Assembly: GCA_016177225.1 (NCBI GenBank)
Contig: JACOVQ010000014.1
Span: 1-38,719 of the forward strand
Origin: Candidatus Zambryskiibacteriota bacterium
GTDB taxonomy: Bacteria > Patescibacteriota > Minisyncoccia > Phycocordibacterales > Zambryskibacteraceae
Direction of reading: 5' to 3'
Length of the DNA stretch: 38,719 bases
Part shown: in pieces, positions 20,464 through 27,133 of the stretch
Layout: every line of letters begins with the position of its first letter
How positions within the stretch are numbered: position 1 is the stretch's first letter
Notes under the pieces: generated by a model
Databases searched by the model: none
What the model saw: the letters and a program-made list of their open reading frames with translations, nothing else
What the model was told of the DNA's origin: nothing
Made by a program: the position numbers and the translations under genes

Positions 20464-21402
20464 TTATAACTTTCCAATCAATTTTCGCAACTTACGCCCA
20501 TTCCCCCACTCCAGCATCCCCAAATACGAATCGAGAGATTCTTTGTTTGGATTTTGTTTGAGCTTCTTCAGCATTCTCCTCTTCGTAACAGTTCTTAAAA
20601 CTCTGTGCTTTGGGAAATGCACCCAGCCGAGGAAGTCTAGTCCGGAAGAGAGGGTTTTGGTAAAGACTTTGTTTGGGTGGAGAGTGAGTTTAAGGTTATT
20701 TTCCAAGAAATTTTGAATTTCTCTAAGAGGATGCGATTTATCTTGAGAAAACAGGATGAAGTCATCTGCATATCTTATGTAGTGTTTGATTTTAAGCTTG
20801 TGTTTAACGAATTGGTCGAATTCATTCATATAGATGTTTACTAGGAGTTGGGAGGTTAAGTTTCCTAAGGGAAGGCCTTTATCAAAACTATAAATAATTC
20901 TTTCTAAAAGCCAGAGAATATTTTTATCACTTATATATTTCTCTAAAATTTGCAAGAGTATTTGGTGGTCAATGCTTGCAAAAAACTTTCTAATATCGCA
21001 TTTCAGAATAAAGCACTGCTTGGTACGGTTCTTGGAAACCCGGTTTCCAAATCGCTTGAATCTCTCTAGTGCTCTATGAGTGCCTTTGCTTAATCTGCAG
21101 GAATACGAGTCTGAGATGAATGCCTTATCGAAATATGGATAGAGAACTCGGTAGATAGCGTGGTGCAATAATCTGTCTCGGACTGTAGCTTTGTGGATGT
21201 TTCTTGGTTTGGGGTCTGAGATATTGAAAGCGTGATAGGGGCCGTGGAGATAAGAAAAGGATTTTAAGTCCAAATGAAGATTGTAAATATTTGCTGAAAG
21301 ATTTTCTGAAAATTCGGCAACGTCTTTACGCTTCCTTTTGCCTTTTAGGAATTCCCGCCAGGCGTCGAAAAGATTTTCTAAAGATATGATACGCTCGTAC
21401 AT
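20464..21402 (-). CDS. DGR-type reverse transcriptase
   Basis: GLPLGNLTSQLLVNIYMNEFDQFVKH (DGR-type LGNxxSQ), HYIRYADDFILFS, LHPNK; start set at MYERIISLENL. Confidence 0.93.
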   Translation of the reverse strand: MYERIISLENLFDAWREFLKGKRKRKDVAEFSENLSANIYNLHLDLKSFSYLHGPYHAFNISDPKPRNIHKATVRDRLLHHAIYRVLYPYFDKAFISDSYSCRLSKGTHRALERFKRFGNRVSKNRTKQCFILKCDIRKFFASIDHQILLQILEKYISDKNILWLLERIIYSFDKGLPLGNLTSQLLVNIYMNEFDQFVKHKLKIKHYIRYADDFILFSQDKSHPLREIQNFLENNLKLTLHPNKVFTKTLSSGLDFLGWVHFPKHRVLRTVTKRRMLKKLKQNPNKESLDSYLGMLEWGNGRKLRKLIGKL

Positions 21403-21785
21403 ATGGATAAGAATAGCGGAACTACCCCCCCGCAAAAGTACCTACGGTACTTTTTAAGGAGAAGGCGGCATATTCGTATTGGCTGAAACTTTATAGGAAA
21501 ATAGCCAAGCCAGAACGCTTTGGAGTAGGAGAGAGAATAGATAATTTATTTCTTGAACTTTTAGAACTCACTCACACTTCTAGATTCGCTTCTCCATCCA
21601 ATAAATTGCCCTATCTTGAAAAAGCAATATATAAAATGGATAGAATTAAATTCTTTGCAGAAATTGCCTGGGAAAACGAGTTGATAAATAGCAAGGAATA
21701 TTCTGAATTCCTTCAACAATTAGAAAAGATTGGGTTAGAACTAGGCGGATGGAAAAAAGGGTTAAATAAAAACTCCCGCCCTTGA
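21403..21785 (+). pseudogene. Avd-like DGR accessory gene with apparent C7 frameshift
   Basis: Continuous frame from 21417: KVPTVLFKEKAAYSYWLKLYRKIAKPERFGVGERIDNLFLELLELTHTSRFASPSNKLPYLEKAIYKMDRIKFFAEIAWENELINSKEYSEFLQQLEKIGLELGGWKKGLNKNSRP*; ATG at 21403 (MDKNSGTTPP) is in another frame across 21425-21431. Confidence 0.7.
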
Positions 21786-21797
21786 TAGAAGCGGGAG
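21768..21797 (-). terminator. Intrinsic terminator 3' of the DGR TR, overlapping the Avd 3' end
   Basis: Minus strand CTCCCGC...GCGGGAGTTTTTA. Confidence 0.7.
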
Positions 21798-21806
21798 AAA
21801 ATTTAC

Positions 21807-21921
21807 AGTTTCGAGAAACCACCTGGTTACCAGCATTCCAGCTGTTCGGATTCGTCACCGAGTTGGCGTTGACGTTCCAGCCGCCGTTGTCGGTGTTCCA
21901 GTTCGCGTTCACGGCCCAGAG
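21807..21921 (-). repeat. DGR template repeat (TR), 115 nt
   Basis: Gap-free copy of 22190-22304 (offset 383); rich in AAC/AAT (WAVNANWNTDNGGWNVNANSVTNPNSWNAGNQVVSRN). Confidence 0.95.
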
Positions 21922-22114
21922 TGATTTCGTGCGGAATGCTTTCCATGCCACCACCTCTTGAATCTTCTTAAGGTTGTATCGAATTCGGAGTCTCTACTCC
22001 ATAACATCTCGCACCAACTATTTTATTTTTTGATACCATATTTAATTTACTGGTATGCATCTGCCACCCTTAACCTTGATCAAAGATGCCAACAGATTTA
22101 TTTTAATAATATAG

Positions 22115-22140
22115 AAAAAGGCGCCTCGTGAGAAGCGCCT
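22115..22140 (-). terminator. Intrinsic terminator of the DGR target gene
   Basis: Minus strand AGGCGCTTCTCACGAGGCGCCTTTTT. Confidence 0.75.
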
Positions 22141-22141
22141 C

Positions 22142-22159
22142 GACACTTTCGCAAGTGTC
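22142..22159 (-). promoter_or_regulatory. Hairpin 3' of VR with GCGA tetraloop (candidate DGR homing cruciform)
   Basis: Minus strand GACACTT-GCGA-AAGTGTC; adjacent hairpin TCCTGCC-GAA-GGCAGGA at 22161-22177. Confidence 0.6.
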
Positions 22160-22187
22160 ATCCTGCCTTCGGCAGGAGTCAAAGGGT

Positions 22188-22736
22188 CTAGTTGCGAGAA
22201 ACCACCCGGCGACCAGCATCCCAGCTGTACGGATACGTCACCGAGTGGGCGCGGACGTCCCAGCCGCCGTCGCCGGTGTCCCAGTACGCGTGCACGGCCC
22301 AGAGGTTTCCATCCCTACCGCGAAGGTAGAAGATGAACCACTCTGAACTCTTGCGGTTCTTAGCAAGGAACACCTTGAATTGCGACACTGCCGTCTCGGC
22401 TTTGTCTCCACGTTCGGCGAGGATGGGCGCATCGAGCGATGCTTGTTCCAGTTTGTGGATAGCAAGCTCGGTTTCCGCAGTCTCGGGAACTTCCAGGCCC
22501 AGGAATTGAGCCTTGAAGTTGTCTCCCGTCCACTTCACTCCCGCTTCCTCGAAATATTCTTTCGAGGTGGTGATAGCGGGTTGGGCGGCAATGGAGAACG
22601 TGCGGAGGAAGGTGAGGATTGTTTCGAAAACGACCTTACCTTGTCCGCCGATAAATCGAAGGAAGTTGTCCCAACCGCCCATGCGATTGATACAAGCCTC
22701 TGTTTGACCCGCACTCACATCTGCATATTTTGCCAT
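22188..22736 (-). CDS. DGR variable target protein
   Basis: C-terminus WAVHAYWDTGDGGWDVRAHSVTYPYSWDAGRRVVSRN is encoded by the VR; AGGAG upstream of ATG. Confidence 0.9.
   Translation of the reverse strand: MAKYADVSAGQTEACINRMGGWDNFLRFIGGQGKVVFETILTFLRTFSIAAQPAITTSKEYFEEAGVKWTGDNFKAQFLGLEVPETAETELAIHKLEQASLDAPILAERGDKAETAVSQFKVFLAKNRKSSEWFIFYLRGRDGNLWAVHAYWDTGDGGWDVRAHSVTYPYSWDAGRRVVSRN
22190..22304 (-). repeat. DGR variable repeat (VR), 115 nt
   Basis: 16 mismatches to TR, all at A on the TR sense strand, no indels. Confidence 0.95.
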
Positions 22737-22831
22737 ACTGTCTCCTTTCGGCTGAAAGCCGAGAGCTTCCCTCTGCCCGAGGTTATAGGGGCCGCAAAGC
22801 GGCGGTTAAAGAGCTTGAATTACCTGTGTAC

Positions 22832-22860
22832 ATCATACACCTAAAGCCGCCAAATGTCAA
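22832..22860 (-). promoter_or_regulatory. Sigma70-type promoter of the DGR target gene
   Basis: Minus strand TTGACA-17 nt-TATGAT, about 95 nt before the ATG. Confidence 0.8.
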
Positions 22861-22912
22861 GGATTTGGCGTTTTATGGCTCTAAATAAGGCTTATTCTTC
22901 CTTGGATATCCA

Positions 22913-23122
22913 TTACAAATCATCTGGCATAAGACCAGTGCATTTAGATATGCGAGCAAGCATGCGAGGACCGATTTCTTCCTGCTCGTGGAATGCAAAA
23001 GTAAAATCAGGCCATCCCGATTTTGTTAAAATTCTATGGGAACCTTTTTGCCTTTTGATAAACCGGCCAAGTTTGAATAATGATCTTAAAACTTGAGGGG
23101 CTTTAGCTGTGCGCCATTTCAT
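22913..23122 (-). CDS. hicA: HicA-like toxin
   Basis: LGRFIKRQKGSHRILTKSG small dsRBD-like protein overlapping the HicB-like end. Confidence 0.8.
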   Translation of the reverse strand: MKWRTAKAPQVLRSLFKLGRFIKRQKGSHRILTKSGWPDFTFAFHEQEEIGPRMLARISKCTGLMPDDL

Positions 23123-23345
23123 TACTAAACAATTTGGTCACTGAAGCAGGAGTGATTCCGTGTTCTACCTTATCTGCAAGAGTGCGCAATGCGATAGCGA
23201 AAACTTTTTTTCTAGCTTCTGTTTTAGTGAGACCGTAAGCCATCACTCCCGGTAGGTTCGGGATATCGGCGATCCAGCGCTTGTCTGTTTCGCGCTCATA
23301 TTCAACAAGAAATGATGGGGTTTTAGGTAGAGTTTTTCTAGTCAT
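23103..23345 (-). CDS. hicB: HicB-like antitoxin
   Basis: KRWIADIPNLPGVMAYGLTKTEARKKVFAIALRTLADKVEHG. Confidence 0.8.
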   Translation of the reverse strand: MTRKTLPKTPSFLVEYERETDKRWIADIPNLPGVMAYGLTKTEARKKVFAIALRTLADKVEHGITPASVTKLFSNEMAHS

Positions 23346-23397
23346 ATTTTGTATATTATCATAGACTCTGACGTACGTTAATAGTCTTCATTACAAG

Positions 23398-24513
23398 CTA
23401 CTCCTCCTCGGATAATTTGCGTAAGGCGAGGCCGATGGCGACGGCGAATTCCGGGCCGGTTTCTTTCAAAATATTGGCGAGAAAGGCCGGCGCGGATACT
23501 TTGCTAAACGGGTCGGCGGACATTACTTCCGTCTTGAAAGCTTCTTTGGCCAGATTCGCGAGGCCTTTGAGCGCCGAGCCGCCGCCGACTAAAATCACTT
23601 TGGCAATGGTCCTGTTGTATTTCTTCTCAAAAGAAAGGAGTGCGACATTGGCTTCGCCGAAAATATAATCGAGCACCAGCCTTGAAACATCGGTAATGTT
23701 TTGATTCTCGCCAACGAGCCCTTCTTGGCGTTTGATAACCTCAGCCTCTGCAGGAGCAACGCCGAGTGATTTTGAAATGGCGCCGGTAATGTCTTGAGAA
23801 CCGCGGTTGACGGTATGGGAAGCGCGGATAATGCCGCGTTCGACGACATAGAGCTTGGTGGTGGCCGCGCCGATATCTATAATCATCACCGGCTGAAGCA
23901 CTTCGTCGAGCACGGCGCGGCCAGTGGCAAAAATTTCTATTTCAAAAAAACTTGCTTCGAGCGCGCTCTTCGCAATAATTTCTTGATAGCGCGCGATGGT
24001 TTCGTTATGAATGGCCACGATTAACACGTCAATTTTTGGAATGGCGGAGATGGCCACATTTCTCCCGGCAAGTTCATCTTCCGCACGGCTTACGCCGCTT
24101 TTCGGAATGACCGACCAGTCTATCTGCACTTCCGATATTGGCACCGGTATATATTTCCTGGCTTCCAGAGGCACCATTACGGCAAGTTCTTTAGTGCTCA
24201 CTTCCGGCATCTCAATGACAGACATAAGCGAAGAACCGAAAGGAATAGAGAGTCCGCATTTTCGAGTGGTCACACCAACTTCTTTCTCGTTTAATAAATC
24301 GTTAATGGCTTGGGCGATTTTTCCCGGCGGCAAAGAGACGGCTTGGCCCACGTTAAACCCGGCATAAGGCCCGAGAGCCAGCTCGCCGTAAGTGACGAGT
24401 GCCGCCTGGCCGTTTTTCTTTGCCAGCTCCACCACCTTTATCGCGGAAGAGCCGATATCGACGCCCAAAGCTCTTGATTCTTTTTTGTCGAAAAATTTAG
24501 AGAGGAATGCCAT
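23398..24513 (-). CDS. pilM: Type IV pilus assembly protein PilM
   Basis: ALGVDIGSSAIKVVEL..., VMIIDIGAATTKLYVVERG, VILVGGGSALKGL. Confidence 0.9.
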   Translation of the reverse strand: MAFLSKFFDKKESRALGVDIGSSAIKVVELAKKNGQAALVTYGELALGPYAGFNVGQAVSLPPGKIAQAINDLLNEKEVGVTTRKCGLSIPFGSSLMSVIEMPEVSTKELAVMVPLEARKYIPVPISEVQIDWSVIPKSGVSRAEDELAGRNVAISAIPKIDVLIVAIHNETIARYQEIIAKSALEASFFEIEIFATGRAVLDEVLQPVMIIDIGAATTKLYVVERGIIRASHTVNRGSQDITGAISKSLGVAPAEAEVIKRQEGLVGENQNITDVSRLVLDYIFGEANVALLSFEKKYNRTIAKVILVGGGSALKGLANLAKEAFKTEVMSADPFSKVSAPAFLANILKETGPEFAVAIGLALRKLSEEE

Positions 24514-24529
24514 TGGTTATAATATTATC

Positions 24530-25177
24530 ATGAATTTATTTCTGGATTTTCTCTTTCCCAAAAGTAACGAGACTTTGGAACTTGAAGCGCTCTCGGCCGC
24601 CGCCATTCTTGATAAATGTCCTCAGGCCGAAAGAATTTCCGAAAAAGATATCTTCGCAATCTTTGATTACAGCCACCCAACGGTTAAAAAGATTGTTTGG
24701 GAAATCAAATACCGAGGCAATAAGATTATTGCCGATAAAGCGGCTGAAATTATTCACGACGTCATCAAGCATGAATTTGCCGAGATATCTTTATTTCATT
24801 CCGGCTGGCAAGAAACGCTCATTCCTCTGGTTCCCGTTCCATCTTCAAAAGAACGCCGACGGGAACGCGGCTGGAATCAGACCGAACTTATCACAGCAAA
24901 AATAATGGATAAAGATATGGGCCATACATTCGCTCACTTCCCAAAACAATTAATAAAAATTCGCCATACTCAAAGTCAAACGGAAACTTCTTCCAAAAAT
25001 GCGCGTTTGGAAAATATCAAAAATTCAATGTCGATTATCGATGAGCAAGTCTTTAAGGGCAAAAACGTGCTGATTATCGACGATGTTTTTACCACGGGCG
25101 CGACATTTGCCGAAGCGAGGCGCGTTCTTAAACTAGCCGGAGCCAAACAAATCCTTTGTGTAGCGTTTGCTCACTAA
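24530..25177 (+). CDS. ComF family phosphoribosyltransferase
   Basis: LVPVPSSKERRRERGWNQTELIT, VLIIDDVFTTGATFAEARRVLKLAGA. Confidence 0.88.
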   Translation: MNLFLDFLFPKSNETLELEALSAAAILDKCPQAERISEKDIFAIFDYSHPTVKKIVWEIKYRGNKIIADKAAEIIHDVIKHEFAEISLFHSGWQETLIPLVPVPSSKERRRERGWNQTELITAKIMDKDMGHTFAHFPKQLIKIRHTQSQTETSSKNARLENIKNSMSIIDEQVFKGKNVLIIDDVFTTGATFAEARRVLKLAGAKQILCVAFAH

Positions 25178-25187
25178 GTAAACGGCA

Positions 25188-25598
25188 TTAACGAGTGCGA
25201 AGGAGAGTATTGACGCGGATGACGCCTTTAATGCCAAAAGCTGTCCACTGGGAAGTGGCGGCTTCGCTTTCCGGCTTGATAAATCCGGTAACGGCGATAG
25301 TGTCTTCAACTTTCAGGTCCGTGTTGACGTCCTGGATGTGGCTTATATCGAGAGCATAGTAGAAACCATCGCGGCTTTTGACGCCGAGTACGCAGTTTGT
25401 ATCGTCAATGGACGTGCCGTCCTTAAACGGGAGACAATTGAAACTGCCGGTAACAGTTTCCATTTTGCCGTCAATTTCCTGGTTAACTACCTTGTCCCAT
25501 CCTTTAAAGAGAAGAAAGCCAAAGACGATAAAAGCCGCAAGCACTACAAGCCATATGCCGTTTTTCCTCACAAAACTCCCGTTTTCAAATTCATTCAT
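25188..25598 (-). CDS. Small membrane-anchored protein
   Basis: NGIWLVVLAAFIVFGFLLFKGW TM then a soluble domain. Confidence 0.5.
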   Translation of the reverse strand: MNEFENGSFVRKNGIWLVVLAAFIVFGFLLFKGWDKVVNQEIDGKMETVTGSFNCLPFKDGTSIDDTNCVLGVKSRDGFYYALDISHIQDVNTDLKVEDTIAVTGFIKPESEAATSQWTAFGIKGVIRVNTLLRTR

Positions 25599-25641
25599 AT
25601 TGGCTAGATTATAATCCAACCACATCTTTCAAGCAAGCTTT

Positions 25642-25925
25642 TTATAATAATTTGTAATTGTCCGGCACATGGAGGCTCTCTCCGTTTTTACCATCCCAGC
25701 CAATTTCACCGTTTATAACCATATTTGTGATTTTCGGTTGCCATCGATGCTCCATTTTATTGACTCGCTCTCCAAGAGTTTCGGCAGTATCGTTTGCTAG
25801 AATTTCCACGGGGAATCTGAAGAGGAAAGTTTCTCGGACCTTTGAGCTATTACTAAATTTTCAAACCCGCTTCCACCGCCGATTTTAGTTCCAGACGAAA
25901 AGATAATGAGTTTTGGTTTTTGCAT
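25642..25925 (-). pseudogene. Remnant of a PurN-like formyltransferase with internal deletion
   Basis: N-terminal MQKPKLIIFSSGTKIGGGSGFENLV and out-of-frame C-terminal VEILANDTAETLGERVNKMEHRWQPKITNMVINGEI. Confidence 0.55.
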
Positions 25926-26079
25926 TTTATTAAAACTTGGCGGGGACGATTGGCGCAACTTTGAACCAAGACAACTCAATTACGCTAGGGTTGATAAAGC
26001 TGTAAGGGATTTAAGACGAATCTACAAAGAAAATCCAGATTACTTTGAAGTTCCTACTTTTGCGCAAAAACAGTATTAA
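25906..26079 (+). CDS. 57-aa ORF, possible C-terminal gene fragment
   Basis: MSFGFCILLKLGGDDWRNFEPRQLNYARVDKAVRDLRRIYKENPDYFEVPTFAQKQY*; no homology assigned. Confidence 0.3.
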   Translation: MSFGFCILLKLGGDDWRNFEPRQLNYARVDKAVRDLRRIYKENPDYFEVPTFAQKQY

Positions 26080-26227
26080 CCACCCGTTCAACTTCTTTAT
26101 CGGACAGCTTTGATCCTGCAAGTCGAGTAGATGCGCCAGTAGAAGCTATGAGTGTGGCTCGGTGAAGTTCTGCCAGATGCTCTGGAGAAATGCCGAAATT
26201 CTTTTTTGTTTGTTTAGTCTGTGTCAT
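26054..26227 (-). CDS. 57-aa ORF resembling a Fic N-terminal region
   Basis: MTQTKQTKKNFGISPEHLAELHRATLIASTGASTRLAGSKLSDKEVERVVNTVFAQK*; below the ORF-track cutoff. Confidence 0.45.
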   Translation of the reverse strand: MTQTKQTKKNFGISPEHLAELHRATLIASTGASTRLAGSKLSDKEVERVVNTVFAQK

Positions 26228-26231
26228 ATGT

Positions 26232-26666
26232 TTATAAGGCTTGTTTAATCGCTTTAATCGCCGTGTCTATTTCTTCTTGAGGAGAAGCGACTGTTCGAGG
26301 ACCGGGTCGATAAAGAAACTCTCGGGGCTCGTACTGATAGATACCAACATCTCCTTCTTTCCGCGGAACGATATGGAGGTGGAAATGCGATACCGATTGA
26401 CCACCTATCTTTTCCTCATTCCAAGCATAATTAAATCCTTCTGCTCCAAACGCTCTCTTTAATGCGGGTTTGAGTTTGCCTCTTAAATTCTCAATAGCAT
26501 TCTTTTCTTCCGAGGTGGTGTCTTCGTAATACTGGATATGCCTTTTTGGACACACAAGAATATGGCCGGAAACTATTGGAGTATTAGTTGGGAACGCAAA
26601 AGCGAGATCATTTTCGATGATCGTTCGATGCTTCACTTCTTCGTTTTTGCAAAATGGGCAGTCCAT
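26232..26666 (-). CDS. HIT family hydrolase
   Basis: SHFHLHIVPR histidine triad, MDCPFCKNEE; start set at MDCPFC. Confidence 0.92.
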   Translation of the reverse strand: MDCPFCKNEEVKHRTIIENDLAFAFPTNTPIVSGHILVCPKRHIQYYEDTTSEEKNAIENLRGKLKPALKRAFGAEGFNYAWNEEKIGGQSVSHFHLHIVPRKEGDVGIYQYEPREFLYRPGPRTVASPQEEIDTAIKAIKQAL

Positions 26667-26740
26667 ACTTTCTTTAAGTTCGAATCCCTTTACTGACTTC
26701 GCTAAAGCTACGTCAAGTCGAAGAGGGTTCTTACATTTTA

Positions 26741-26944
26741 TCACTTTTCTGTTTTGAAATATTGCGCAAAATGTTTATTTATAAATGCTCGACCTGACCC
26801 CGACTTAAGATATTTTTCGAAAGGCAAGCGATTTGCGGTTGCAGGTACATTACCTTTTGTATGCCTATTTAAACGATCAATGATGTCGTCAGTACACCCA
26901 ACATAATATCCATCTTTGCATTTTAAACTATATACGTAAAACAT
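26741..26944 (-). CDS. GIY-YIG nuclease family protein
   Basis: MFYVYSLKCKDGYYVGCTDDIIDRLNRHTKGN. Confidence 0.85.
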   Translation of the reverse strand: MFYVYSLKCKDGYYVGCTDDIIDRLNRHTKGNVPATANRLPFEKYLKSGSGRAFINKHFAQYFKTEK

Positions 26945-27018
26945 GTATTTTCTTCCCGCCTTCGCTTGTCTTCTGCGGACTGTGTCACGCCAAAGCCGAG
27001 CTACTGCGAGGCGAAGGC

Positions 27019-27106
27019 GGAGCCGCTGGGATTTGAACCCAGGAGGGCTTTGAGACCCTACCACGTTAGCAGTGTGGCGCTTTCGACCGGACTCAGCCAC
27101 GGCTCC
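27019..27106 (-). tRNA. tRNA-Ser(GCT)
   Basis: Long variable arm, GGAGCCG...CGGCTCC acceptor, anticodon loop CTGCTAA, T-loop TTCAAAT. Confidence 0.93.
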
Positions 27107-27133
27107 AAAGTATGCTAAATTTAGCACAAATCC

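Noticed and set aside
21646-21954. ORF on minus strand containing the TR (MVAWKAFRTKSLWAVNANW...)
   Set aside because: The coding look is inherited from TR similarity to the target C-terminus; the rest is antisense to the Avd-like gene.
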